Positions 23,628 through 35,397 of a stretch of 64,000 nt of DNA are shown piece by piece. The number at the start of each line of letters is the position of its first letter. Position 1 is the first letter of the stretch. A program made the translations under genes and the position numbers. A model generated the notes under the pieces. It made no database searches and was not told the origin of the DNA. It worked only from the letters and a program-made list of their open reading frames with translations. This stretch comes from Chiua virens (Eukaryota > Basidiomycota > Agaricomycetes > Boletales > Boletaceae). The stretch covers positions 1,240,001-1,304,000 of the forward strand of contig JAHNUO010000011.1 of the NCBI GenBank assembly GCA_019787685.1, in the 5' to 3' direction.

Positions 23628-25515
23628 TTACAGAGGTATCCCCGCATAAGCCAAACCAGCACCCTTCATGAGTTTCTCAATCAACTTCATACCTTCCAGC
23701 ACGCGCTCCTCGTCCAGCCGTTTGCCGACGACCTGGACACCTACGGGAAGACCTTCCATCGCAGTCGCGTCATACATGCGGAAGTTTTCCCTTTCGATCG
23801 CGTTACGCGCTCGGAAAGTGCGAGGGACTACGTCCGTCTTCTGGACATGCGTAATTGGCATCACCCCTGCACTGTAATCGAGCTATACATCGTGATCACG
23901 AGCCAGGGTTAGAAAAAAAGTGCCACCAATGTCGGCAGGCCACGCACCAAGTTGAACAGGAAAGTGTAACCACATGCTTTCCACCCGTGGCGCATACCCC
24001 GATGTGGCACCGCTGGCAATGCATTCGGCACCGTGAGGACGAAATCGACCCCTTGGTCTCCCAGTCCACCCTCTACCTCGTTGTCACGCCAGACCTTGAA
24101 CCATCGTGCGCGGTAGTCTTCGCGTTTCGCGATGAGTGCATAGTATTCTGGCACGCTCTTTTCGTAAAAGTTGTCTACCAAACCGCGTAGATCGGGTCGC
24201 GGCGAACATATCTCAAATACCAAGCGTAGACCTTCATGATGAAACGTGACAGCCTGAGGGCACGAAATGCTGGAACCATCCCCGCGTCATTCGTTTCAAA
24301 CATTCGGAATGGTTTCGCAGCCACCCTGCCACCGTCAGCCAGCAAGAGCTGAGAGGCGATCTGAAGTCCCTCATATGGGCTAGGTGAGTTCCTGCCGCGG
24401 TGTTAGACACGTATTTGCAGAGAAACATGGTACTTACAGGGTAACAATTTCGTGGCCATCCTTTTGCAACACATCAGTCACCTATTTTGAGTGCCCTCTG
24501 ACAAGCAGGTGACGGTGCGACAACACCTGCACACCACTTCACTTGCTGCATTTCAGACTGATATCATGGATGCATACCATCGTCCCATATTACACCCCAC
24601 CTGAGTGGTCTGTCGACGGGAAATTTCACTTCCTTCCACGGAATATTGAGGACCTACGAGATAAGGTGTATCTGAGGAGGAAAAACAGATGGGACTACTC
24701 ACAGAGTGATCATACTCCCAGGGTTTCATCTGGAACACGGCACGCCAAAATGTCTCGAGGTCTTCGAGTGTTTTTGCCATGGGACTGTGCGTCGCAGGTA
24801 CGCCCTCTTGCCCAGGTATAGTCGTCGAGCTACCCGTCCTGATGAATCTGAACATGCTCGACTTGATCGCGTATACCCCTGAGTAATGCGATGGCGCTCG
24901 CACGCTCCCCGCCACGTCCGTACCCACCCCGATCCGAGAACCACCCAATGCAAGAAGTGCACTCTCGCCCCCCGAGGACCCACCAGGACTGTAGCCCATC
25001 TTGTGCGGGTTCTCCGTCCTGCCAAAGACATCGTTGGTGGCCTCGAACGAGAGCATCGTCGTGGGAATATTGGTTTTGACAAACGGCACCGCGCCCGCAT
25101 CTCTTAACAGCCGCACGAACGCACCGTCGTACGACTTGGGCTGACCCGTCATCGCAGAGTACCCCATGCACGCGTCGTAACCCTTGACGGCGAGCATGTC
25201 CTTGAGGGACACGGGCACGCCAGCGAGTGGGCCGGTGCGGTTCGCGTCGCGCGCCCATGTCTCTGCTGGGGCGATCATGATTTCGGTGAGACAGTTCGTC
25301 TGTGCGTGGGCTTGCAACGCGCGTTTGGCGTATGTGACGAGGACCTCGGATGGGTTCAGGGCGTTGGATTGGACGCTGGAGACGATGGTGGAGATGGGGC
25401 GGGTGAGGATGTCTTTGTCGAGGGCGGACAAGGCTGGCTGGTACACTGCTGGGAGCGACGCGATGCGCTCTGCGCGCTCACGCTGCTTGTCATTGCTGCG
25501 GGGGAAGAGGGCGGA
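23628..25515 (-). CDS. Amidase signature family hydrolase
   Basis: Cytosolic amide hydrolase of the acetamidase/fatty-acid-amide-hydrolase group. The catalytic elements are visible in order: VPVSLKDMLAVKGYD (Lys), then TENPHKMGYSPGGSSGGES (cis-Ser loop), then GTDVAGSVRAPSHYSG (nucleophile Ser in the GSxR position; the usual second Gly of DxGGS is Ala here), and C-terminal AMEGLPVGVQVVGKRLDEE. The N-terminal PALSALDKDILTRPI and AHAQTNCLTEIM are usual for fungal acetamidases. The first coding exon is unresolved: the exon at 25400-25515 reads KQRERAERIASLP behind a CCCGCAG acceptor, and the true ATG must lie upstream, between about 25515 and 25800. The stop TAA is 23628-23630. Substrate unknown. 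Confidence 0.85.
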
Positions 25516-25947
25516 TGAATGTTGGAGCCGAGCTACACATCGATGAGAGGGAGTCCCTTACCAAGCTCGTTGGTGTGCTAGATAGGAAAACAGCATCAGG
25601 ATTCAGGAAAAGAGACGGGCGTCGTTCTGGCGGTGGATTTACTTGAAAGAGGATGTTATAACCAGCTGAGAGTGTACACTCACACGAGAGTGCTTCGAAG
25701 ATAAGAGTCAGCTGACAACAATCACTGGCACGCACGGCCGCCTAAGACGAGCTATCCTAAGTGACAGGCTTGAGCTCAAGGTCAGGTGCCATGTGTGAGT
25801 TCAATCTATCAAAAGGCTCATGCGACTGAAGTTGTACACAGTTGAATGCATGAAAATTATTGCACTGGCAAGATCACACTTTGAATGTCGGCCGGTGGCA
25901 CTTACTTGGCGGTTATAAGCGCTTAAGAGACACCTGAGATAACGATG
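25516..25947. other. Upstream region of amidase and tRNA-Asp
   Basis: Should contain the missing first exon(s) of the amidase. A small exon-like piece between a TAG acceptor and a GTAAGG donor lies at about 25550-25575, but no in-frame ATG could be assigned. No other gene was seen. Confidence 0.4.
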
Positions 25948-26036
25948 TCTCTGGTAGTATATCGGATAGTACACCCGCCTGTCAAGTGATATCACTCTGA
26001 TCGCGGGAGAGCGGGGTTCGACTCCCCGCCAGAGAG
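25948..26036 (+). tRNA. tRNA-Asp (GTC) with 17-nt intron
   Basis: The acceptor stem TCTCTGG (25948-25954) pairs perfectly with CCAGAGA (26029-26035), with discriminator G at 26036. The anticodon stem CCCGC pairs with GCGGG once an intron at 25985-26001 (17 nt) is removed from its canonical place one base 3' of the anticodon. Anticodon GTC is 25981-25983. The T arm GCGGGGTTCGACTCCCCGC includes the B box GGTTCGACTCC; the D arm begins TAGTATA, as in eukaryotic tRNA-Asp. The mature length is 72 nt before CCA addition. A T5 run follows at once as Pol III terminator. Confidence 0.93.
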
Positions 26037-26040
26037 ACTA

Positions 26041-26045
26041 TTTTT
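26041..26045 (+). terminator. RNA polymerase III terminator
   Basis: Run of five T residues beginning 5 nt after the tRNA-Asp discriminator base, the usual Pol III stop. Confidence 0.8.
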
Positions 26046-26222
26046 GATACCAAATATCTAACCTTTTCAACTCCAGAGTTCGAGACTACTCGACTGAGCG
26101 AGATATTTGGGCTGCGCGCCTTTGCCTCACTCCTATGCACCAACCTTTTCGACGTCATCGCAGCAATCATTCACTGTTTCATCATGGTAGACCTCTCATG
26201 CATCATATGTTGCAAGACCATC

Positions 26223-28424
26223 TCAGGTCTTCCCGCCCGTTCTCGCTGGCATGTCCTCCAACACATTCCGCACACCAGTCGCCCACACCCCCAACTCTTT
26301 CTCCAATGCTACGATATTCTCTCTCACCTCCCTCCCTACCTCACCTCCCTCGTTCTCCCAGCCAAACCCCACAAGTAGCTCGTTCCTCGCTTTCAACAAC
26401 GTTTCGTAGGCGACTTTGAGCCTCGTTGGACCACTGGGTGGGAAGGACGTCATCTGCGACGGCAACGATGGCGATGGCTCGTCCACTGCGAGCAGTTTGC
26501 CCAACTCGGCGAGAGAAACACCACGCACGGGATGTCCCTCGTCCAGTAGAGCGGATACCCCGGCGACGTGTTTCGCTGCGGTACGTATACTCTCGTCCAG
26601 GGACTCCTGAGAGATCCGTTCAGAAAACGAGGCCACCAATAACGACTGATGGAGTTTGAACAGCGCGAGAAGCGGGTGGCAAGACGGTGGTAGACCAGCC
26701 GAGATCAATATAGGAATCATGTGCGCCGTTAATTGTCGAGCCTTGGCATCATCTACGAGATGATTAAGGCCGTGAATGGGATGAATGAAGTGAATGAGAA
26801 GCACCATACCGCTCGACTGGAGATGTGTCGCTTTATCAAGGGCTTCTTGACCGATGCGAACTGCATCGATGACAGCATCGGGATCGGTGATGAAGGCTTT
26901 GCATGCCGAACACTGAGAGACTGGCTTATCTGTTGGTTCGGATGAACACTATTTTGGAATCTTCATTAATAAATTGGTAACATACCTTCATCTGGCAAAG
27001 GACAACTGCCACCACATGACCTGGGACATAGAACGATTTCCCGTGGATCGACAGTAGGCAGTTTGCTCACAGAGACGGCACTGACAGATGAAATTGTAAG
27101 TTTCGACTAGTGCTCTCTGTCTTTGGATCTTTGGAAGCGTCGTGTCTATATAAGCCATCAACACCTAGGGAAACGTTGAGCATTGATTCAAATTCGGAAC
27201 AAGTGGGCGATTTGGACCTCATCACCAGCCGAAATATCACGTAGAGCTATGAGATTCATCATCAATTCTTTCGCCTGAGGTTTTACCACCACGAGGAAAC
27301 ACAACAACTGCGTTTGGCAGGCACGAATGGTTCGTAGGACGCGACGACCGGTGATACAGTGACACCAATGGGTGTAAGTGAAGGTGAGGTCAAGGCGAAC
27401 GTGTTCGTAATGAACTAGGGCATGGACTAGGTGAGTAGCGAAGGATGATGAATGACCCGACCGATTCGTACTTTCGAAATCATGCTGACAAGATCGCTTG
27501 TAGAATTTATACCGTATTCTTCGAGATCAGAGGGTGCGGTCAGACCTGAGGTATTTGACAATAGAGTGTGCCAGATGTGTATGAGCTTCGACAGGAGGCA
27601 GATTGCTCCAGTGATACCTTGTCTGAGGCATAGTTCGGCGTCAAGGAATAAAAAGTGCAAACGAAGCCAGAAAAAAAACACGGACGGGATTGCATTCCTC
27701 GAATTTCTTTTGACTGATGGTGCGCATGAGCGATCCAGTGCGCAAAGAACATCAGCACTGAGGTGACTTACCCATCCACAATTCAGACCGTTCGATTTCA
27801 TTTGCCATAAAATGCGTCCTAAACACCGGACTGCATCATTTGGAACGCTCATGGAAGAGGACGGCGCTGACTTTGCCCAAGTCTGTAATGCGCGACACTC
27901 GGGTTTGTGAAGACTCCAATCAGCCTTTTGGCAGCCTCTGTTTAGAGTAAATAAACCGTCTCGCGGAAGTACGAACAACTCACGCTATTACAGTACCGTA
28001 GTGTCCCACAACCGGAGCATCGCATGAATGGAGACAGTCGAGGCAGCCTTTGCGCACGACGAACAATGCGAATCGAGGTATTGGTTGGAGATGACGAATA
28101 CATGAGGTTCTACAGATAGGATGACGGAGCCTTCAAGGGGAAGACAATTTTCAACGAACTCCCCTGTGAAGTATCGCAAGATCGACGCACCCGGTTTGAA
28201 ATGTTCTCGTGCGAACAAACCCCTCCCGGCATAATCTGTCTTTCTGATTTGAAGCGCTGCAGGGAGCTGAGGTACAGACCCTCGGAGTTCTCCAGCACGT
28301 CATCTTGAGCAACGAAAGTTGATAAAGACTGTGTGGGCACCGATGCGACAGGACCACTCAACGCAGATACATACGATATTGAGTCTTTGGATTGTCTCTT
28401 GGACTTTAGATCAGTGAATGACAT
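26223..28424 (-). CDS. SET and MYND domain (SMYD-type) protein
   Basis: Putative protein lysine methyltransferase with a SET domain split by a MYND zinc finger. Order on the minus strand: N-terminal tail; SET start GSVILSVEPHVFVISNQYL; MYND Cys pairs in HCSSCAK, RCSGCGTLRYCN and CQKADWSLHKPEC; a helical insert; the SET end LMMNLIALRDISAGDE; the post-SET zinc site LCPRSCGGSCPLPDE and its neighbour ACKAFITDPDAV; then the helical C-terminal domain from 26807 to TGA 26223-26225. The ATG at 28424 is the first in frame. Inside the MYND finger (about 28030) the CSSC and CSGC halves lie in frames one base apart, with no intron available between them, suggesting a sequencing error or a mutated allele. 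Histone or non-histone substrate is unknown. Confidence 0.8.
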
Positions 28425-29180
28425 CTCTGTGGAGGGGTTGTTTGTCTCTATTTACCATGTATTTGTCTCTTTCAATTACGCTTGCGCATCAGATCTGGAA
28501 AATCCCGGGCCAACGCTCCTTCTCGTGACTGAGTCTCATGAAGCATTTCTAGTCGTGTTAGGTCTGGTAAGTCATCATCGAACGTACGTTAGATTCTCAC
28601 GTAGTAAAGGTCCCCGAAAATATTTAGTTTTTTATGCGGAGACAAAGGGACTTGCATCTCGTGATGCAGAAGTCTGTTGGTTTTATTTTAGGAAAACTTT
28701 GTGGATGCTTATCAGTCAGGTGAGTGGTCATTGGTTCTCCACGTAAACTTTTCTAGCTGGTTCGTTTCTCAAGCTCGTTCCTCCAGACCTCAGTGGACTG
28801 GCAGTCCCAGAGACTGATTAGCTGCCATAGATCAATGCCGTCAGTCAATTCAATCTGTTCAGAGAACATTACATGCAGGATTCTGTATTATAAATTTTCT
28901 CTGGAGTCTGATGTTACTCTATGCAGTGTGAGTGCGTGGTAGGTAAGTTTTACATACAAGTTCCACTCCACTGGATGTCATGACCCGAGTTATTAGGTCA
29001 AACGAATTTGCCGTGAATCTTGAAGTGGAAACGGGTTCTGCCGAGTATTTGATAGCCACTTATAATAAGTCTAGAAGCCACATTCTAGAAGCCCGGCAGG
29101 ACTCCTTGGCGAGAACCACTCTTATTCACTGCACGCTCCTTAGATTCGGCTGAGTTGCTCCGCATATTTCTGCATTAATC
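28425..29180. other. Divergent intergenic region, SMYD to sugar transporter
   Basis: 756 bp between two divergent starts; presumably both promoters. ORFs crossing it are AT-rich and show no domain. No repeats recognised. Confidence 0.5.
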
Positions 29181-31614
29181 ATGAATTTGGCAAATGAAAA
29201 GCCGCAAGTGGACGAAACAAAACTTGATCCGGGAATTAGCGAAGAAGATGTCGAACGGCACGCGCTGTCACTGCGAGGCAGGGTGTTGACTGCCTCTTTG
29301 GCGTTTGTTGCAGGGACTGGGTTTACACTCTTCGGGTATGTGTGCTGAATTCATACTGTATCCTTGAGCTTCTCGAATAATTTGCAGATATGATCAAGGC
29401 GTAATGTCGGCACTACTGACAGCTGGCCAGGTTTGGAACGACTTCTCTCGCTTTGCATCGTACTGATGCTTTGGGGTAGTTTGAAAAGGTTTTCCCTGGA
29501 GTAGTAGTGGATGCCAGCCATCCCAATCATGCCACGCTACAGAGCTTTGTAGTTGCCGTCTATGTATGGCACCATTTTCCTGCAGCACACTACGCTAACA
29601 CTGTACCCTCTTTAGGAAATAGGTTGTTTAATCGGTGCATTGTCCAACCTATGGCTAGGTGATCGCTTGGGTCGCCGAAAGACAATCGTCGCCGGAGGTT
29701 GCATAATGATCGTCGGTGCTATCCTGCAAACAGCATCGTATAGCTATGCTCAGCTTGTCGTCGCACGTATCATCACGGGCCTCGGAAATGGACTCAACGT
29801 GAGTGATTATTGCATCACCAACGCGTACACGAGCTGACCACACATAGACGTCAACTGTACCCACCTATCATGCCGAATGTTCGCCTGCTGCCAAGAGGGG
29901 CAGCTTGATTATGATTGAAGGTAGTCTTATAACGTTTGGTATCATGATTTCGTGCGTGGTGTCTCCTACATTGTACTGTTGATGACCTCTGATATCGTTT
30001 GGTGCAGTTATGTGAGCCATGGCAATCTTAGATCTGGTGCGAGGTAACTAATCGACACATTTTTGTAGTGGGTTGATTTCGCATTGTACGTCCCGTCCCT
30101 CGGATGAATGCTATCATTCACACCTTGCAGATACTGGGCATCTGGGTCTTCCGCCCAATGGCGAGTCCCGATTGCACTCCAGATCATCCTCGCTCTCATG
30201 ATGATCATTGGGATTGGTTTCGTATGTGATTCGTCTTGTTGGTACTCAGAGCTAACCGGTCTACAGCTCCCGGAATCGCCGAGATGGTAGGTCTTGGAGC
30301 GTTATCTGTGACTAGTGCTAACCATCATACAAGGCTCGTGAAACACGGACGTAACGCCGAAGCTGCAGCTGTCATTTCAGCATTGGAGGACAAGCCATTC
30401 AGTGACGCAGAGGTTCAACGGACGTATCGCGCCATCCGCGAAGCTGTAGAAATCGAAGAAGGGTCTCAGGATCATGACACAAACAAAGAAGCAAAGACCT
30501 CGCGCTCGCAGCTCGGAGAACTCTTTACCGGTGGTCGTACTCAGAACTTTAGACGCGCTTCTCTGGGAGTTGTCATTCAGTGCTTCCAGCAGATCACGGG
30601 AATCAACTTGATCACCTAGTAGGTTCGCCTGCACTTTTTTAAAAACTTCCTGACTCATGAATTCTCGCTATAGCTACGCCGTCAGTTTGTTGATGCGTCG
30701 TATCGACCGATGTCTTGACCAATTTGCTTTTCCAGACACTGTTGTTCCAACGTCTTGGCCTCTCCGATGTCACGTCTCGTATTATCGCAGCTGCGAACGG
30801 CACTGAATACTTTCTCGCTTCTTTTATTGCTATCTTTCTGATCGATCGCATCGGTCGACGGAAACTCATGCTATTCGGCGCGGTGGGACAGTGTCTGACG
30901 ATGGTCCTCCTTGCGGTGCTTGGGAGCATCCAAGGTAATTCAACGCAGGTCGTGAGCTCTGTGTTACTATTCGTTTTCAATTCCTTCTTTGCTGTTGGTT
31001 GGTTGGGCATGACGTGGTTATACGTGTGTCGATCTATCCTTTTTACGTGTTCAAACCTTCTGAGTCGACGATGGTCGTTGACAGCCTGCTGAAATCGTGG
31101 GACTGAGGATCCGTGCTCCGGCCAACGCACTCAGTACCGGTGCGTTGGTAGCTTTTCTGTGCTGTTGAAGGGTACTGATAGACCCCTCAGCGTCGAACTG
31201 GATCTTCAATTTCATGGTAGTCATGGTCACTGGCCCTTCTTTTAACAACATCTCGTGGAGAACGTACATCGGTATGTCGTCGTTCGTCTACCTTTGTATG
31301 CGTGATGGGCTCACTCCTCTTGTAGTTTTCGCCGCGCTGAACGCCTTTATCATACCCATCGTTTATGTATTCTTCCCAGAGACAGCAGGCCGTTCACTGG
31401 AGGGTGCGTTGGGCGATGCTTGGGCGTTCTCCTGTTTTCTGACCTTTTTGCGATGCTAGACATGGATGTCATCTTTGCGCTAGCTTACAACGAGGGTGTC
31501 TCGCCAGTCGCTGTCTCACTTCGGAAGGACATACCTGCTGCTGGCTCTCCGGAAGCCGACCGTATATTAGGTATTGAGTCCAGTACGACAGGTGAACGAT
31601 CGTATTCAACCTAG
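29181..31614 (+). CDS. MFS sugar transporter
   Basis: Twelve-helix sugar/H+ symporter of the major facilitator superfamily, expected in the plasma membrane. About ten exons with short introns. Diagnostic motifs appear in order: FGYDQGVMSALLTAGQ (helix 1), GDRLGRRKTIVAGG (loop 2-3 G-R-K-T motif), ARIITGLGNGLNTST with VPTYHAECSPAAKRG (helices 4-5), FLPESPRWLVKHGRN (PESPR), CFQQITGINLITYYA (QQxxGxN, helix 7), FLIDRIGRRKLMLFG (repeat of the loop motif), PAEIVGLRIRAPANALST, and FFPETAGRSLEDMD (PETxGxxLE). It starts MNLANEKPQVDETK and ends SSTTGERSYST. Closest in feel to fungal hexose/STL1-type carriers; substrate cannot be read from the sequence. Confidence 0.93.
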
Positions 31615-32030
31615 CTAGCACTACGTACCGGGGCATGAGATAATGACATGAATGGCTGTTGCGCAACGTCTGAAAAAGACCGAGATAAGCTCGTCATCCT
31701 ATGTTGTGTTGGTTGGCTAGACATGTTGACATTTACTCAAGCTCACTGCACTTGAGTCTCTATCACCATGTAAAATTGGAGAATAAAGTTAAGCACCGTA
31801 ATAGTATCCCCAACTCTTAGGAGTACAACAACTTACCATAAGGATAGGTTCAACTCAAACTTCAAATTTGTGCTATCGTGGTTTCAAATAGCCCATACTT
31901 AATGATCGCCATTGCACGAAAAGCACGACATTGCAACACTGACCTATCTTGTCACTCCAAAGGATGACAGGTGACTCGCTCTTTACCTAGAGAAATATCA
32001 ATATTTAGATCCACCTAGTTACACGCGTGG
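31615..32030. other. Convergent intergenic region
   Basis: AT-rich 416-bp spacer between the sugar transporter and IMP2 stops. No coding signal. Confidence 0.5.
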
Positions 32031-32808
32031 TCAAGCGACTGCAGTCTCGTCGCGTTTGGTGGGCGCAGACGTGACGCGTCCCCGCCGTTTGCGTTCTCGT
32101 TCAAAAGCGGCCATAGCATCGCGCCATTGATAATCCCGTGGGACGCCTTCTCTCGACACGGGCTTTTCTGGAGGTTTCAAAGGACCAGCCCGATGAAGGG
32201 GCCATAGGATATAACTTAGTTTCGCATCCACCAAACCTAGGGGTACCTGCCCCGTGTTTGAGAGTGAGAGGGATGATCATAAGAAAGCGGACGAGTGATA
32301 CAAAACGCACCGGCCCAAATGCATTGCTGTCCAGTGTACGAAAAGGCTCGTCGCCTTCGACCCATATGTGGCCTTCTGGTACACGCATTTCGGAATTGGG
32401 GTAAGGCGGGAGGGTTTGAACCACGTCGTCTGCGACGGCAATGACGCGCTTGACAATCATTTTCCGACTGTCAATGGGGTCTCTGAAGAAGGGACGCATC
32501 AACATGGTACACGTCAGGTAACACACAAGAATGCATACCTGAGCGAGACGATGTCACCTTTTGCGACGGATGACCCTGAACGAATGCTGAAGCGATCAAA
32601 GACGACGATGTCGTCCGACCTGGAGGTATCTGGATTGAGTGTGGGCTGACTGACGGAGTCAAGGTAGAGAAGGCGGAGTAGGGGTTCGGCTGACCTGCAT
32701 GCTTCGACCTCGGACGGTCTTGATGGTGTAGCAGTAGTGGGTGAATGCGATGCCAAGGGGAAGCCAGTACAGAACACGCAAGGACCGTTTGAATGGGCGG
32801 AACGACAT
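32031..32808 (-). CDS. IMP2: Mitochondrial inner membrane protease subunit 2
   Basis: Membrane-anchored S26 serine protease of the IMP complex, which removes sorting signals from proteins delivered to the intermembrane space. The chosen ATG (32808) gives MSFRPFKRSLRVLYW followed by one hydrophobic segment, as expected for the N-terminal anchor; an in-frame ATG at 32943 would add 45 residues and is less likely. An intron after GRSMQ restores SMQPTLNPDTSRSDD, with the catalytic Ser. After a second intron, DPIDSRKMIVKRVIAV supplies the catalytic Lys. Then VPEGHIWVEGDEPFRTLDS and NAFGPV (DSNxFGPV) identify IMP2 over general signal peptidases. Last exon to TGA 32031-32033 has a basic tail. The gene shares a 259-bp divergent promoter with fimbrin. 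Confidence 0.88.
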
Positions 32809-33067
32809 AGAGTTGTCTTGGGCAAACAAAGGCATACACTTGGAGGAGATCTGATCCGCAGTCGTGGCCGCTGTGTGCACCGCACACCGCGTTGGCTGCG
32901 GAACGAAAGGTCGTCGTAGTATAATAGTCGAGAATGCCCACATCAGCTCGAGTTCGGTGGGGACGATACGCTCTCATTTCAATCCGGTGCAGTCGCCTAA
33001 AACGATTCTCGCCCGCCCATCGACACCGCCTAGACTTGTTTCATCCACACCATCACCTTCGTACCCT

Positions 33068-35397
33068 ATGGAAGCGCTACGACTGCAGAAAAAGTACCCC
33101 GAAGTCACCAGAGATGAGATGTTTGATCTCATCAATCGCTTCAAGTGTGTCTTGCAAGTCATATCTGCCGCTACTAGATCGCTCACCATCATACAGTACA
33201 ATTTCGACAGACACCCCTGGACGCATCGATAAAAGTGCCGTTCTGCAGGCCTTGCAGAGCAGTGGCGAATCCTACGATCAGGCTCGCGAGACACTCAAAG
33301 GCGTGTCTGTCGATGCCAGTGGCAAAGTCGAGCTCGAAGATTGGGTTGAGGTGAGTTTCACCCCTCATGATGTCATCTTATGTCCGCCACATCTCATCCT
33401 TTCTCTCTAGCTCAACGTCAAGCTAAGAACGCAGTCAAAAGCCTCTGTCCTGCCCACCAGAGCTGGCAAAGTCACCGTCAAAGGCTCAAATGCCAATGTG
33501 AGCCACACCATCAACGAGGACGAGCGAAAGGAGTTTACGAATCACATCAACGGCGTACGCACGACTCGTCCCCTATCACTCTGAACCACTTCTAACGCAG
33601 GTGACAGGTCATCGAGAATGACCCTGATGTTGGAGATCGTTTCCCAATCCCCACGGACACGATGCAACTCTTTGACGAGTGCCGTGACGGCCTGATCCTC
33701 TGTAAACTCCTCAACGATTCCGTTCCAGACACCATCGACACACGTGTTCTCAATATCCCCACCTCCCGTAAACCCCTGAATGCGTTCCAAATCACGGAGA
33801 ACAACAACATCGTCATCACCTCCGCCAAGGGTATCGGCTGTTCGGTCGTCAACATTGGGTCATCAGATATCTCGGAGGGCAGAGAACACCTCATTCTCGG
33901 ACTCATCTGGCAGATCATCCGCAGAGGTCTCCTCGCACAGGTCGATATCAAGCTCCATCCCGAATTATACCGACTCTGTGAAGAAGGCGAGACAGTCGAC
34001 GATCTCCTCCGGTTAACCCCGGATCAAATTCTCCTGCGCTGGTTCAATTACCACTTGAAGGCCGCAGGCTGGCAGCGAAGGTAAACCAGTCTTGTTTTGC
34101 ACCCGTTGGTCCTGATAAAAGGCCCGCACCAGAGTGAACAACTTCAGCCGCGACGTATCGGATGGTGAAAACTACACCATCCTTCTCAATCAACTGAAAC
34201 CTGACGAGTGCTCCCGTGCACCCCTCCAAACACGGGACCTCCGTCAGCGTGCCGAACAAGTCCTTCAGAACGCCGCCAACATTGGCTGTCGCAAGTACCT
34301 TACCCCTTCGTCCCTCGTGGCCGGAAACCCGCGGCTCAACCTTGCGTTCGTCGCCAATCTCTTCAACACATGGCCCGGCCTCGCCCCGCTCGACGAGCAA
34401 GAAGCTAAAGATTATGGTGCGGTCGAAGATTTCGACGCCGAAGGCGAACGGGAAGCCCGTGTCTTCACACTCTGGCTCAACTCCCTCGGCGTCGAGCCGG
34501 GCGTGTTCAACCTGTTCGAGAACCTCAAGGATGGGTTGGTCATCCTTCAAGCGTTTGACAAGATCCTTCCCGGCTCGGTCGTTTGGCGACGCGTTTCGAA
34601 ACCCAAGGGGAATGCGGGAACACCTAGGCAGTCGCTCGACGGCGGGGAGGAACAAGAGGACATTGGGATCACACCTAATCAGAGCACACTCTCCCGGTTC
34701 AAGCAGGTCGAAAACACCAACTATGCAGTCGAGCTTGGGAAACAGAACGGGATGCATTTGGTGGGAATTCAGGGTGCTGATATTGTCGATGGAAGACGGA
34801 CGCTCGTGCTTGGTCTCGTTTGGCAACTCATGCGGTTCGTCTGTCTCTAACTCCCTTTTCTCGACGTCGGTTCTGATGTCTTTGTTCGGGAACAGAATGA
34901 ATATCACAAAGACCCTCATGGGTCTTTCCGGTTCCGGACGTCCTATCACAGACCAAGAGATGCTCAAATGGGCCAACACGACCGTCCAAAAGGGTAAACC
35001 CGGCGCGCGCTCGATTCGGTCGTTCAAAGACCCCTCGCTGACAACCGGCATCTTTTTCCTCGACCTGCTCGACGCGCTGCGTCCGGGGATCGTCGATCCT
35101 GCGTTGGTCATCAACGTTAGTGCGAATGGGAGCTATGAAGATCGGCGACAGAATGGTGGGTCTTTGAGTGCATTGTACGTCTCTCGGTGCTAACACGACG
35201 ACGGTGATAGCCAAATTGGCGATTTCGATCGCGAGAAAGATGAATGCGTTGATTTTCCTCGTGCCGGAGGACATCGTGGACGTTCGGTCGCGTTTGGTAT
35301 GCCAACCTGCGGTGTTGTGTTTTCAGACACTGATTCCTTTCCGCGTGTTGCAACAGATTCTACGTTTATCGGAAGCTTGATGAGCATTGCGCATTAA
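33068..35397 (+). CDS. SAC6: Fimbrin (plastin), actin-bundling protein
   Basis: Cytoplasmic actin cross-linker of patches and cables. The ATG at 33068 gives MEALRLQKKYPEVTRDEMF, the EF-hand-like start as in Sac6, then ARETLKGVSVDASGKVELED. Two tandem actin-binding domains, each of two calponin-homology repeats, follow: CH1 with FDECRDGLILCKLLNDSVPD (about 33670) and KPLNAFQITENNNIVI; CH2 with LLRWFNYHLKAAGWQR; CH3 with VFTLWLNSLGVEPGVFNLFE and LKDGLVILQAFDKILPG; CH4 with MLKWANTTVQKGKPG and RKMNALIFLVPEDIVDVRS. The final intron (about 35297-35357) has a poor fit: the expected end TFIGSLMSIAH is present in one frame (stop 35395-35397), but the obvious donor leads to a frame stopping at 35378-35380. 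Confidence 0.93.

Noticed and set aside
34044..35114. Minus-strand ORF of 356 codons inside fimbrin
   Set aside because: It is the antisense shadow of the conserved fimbrin CH domains; the plus strand is clearly the gene.
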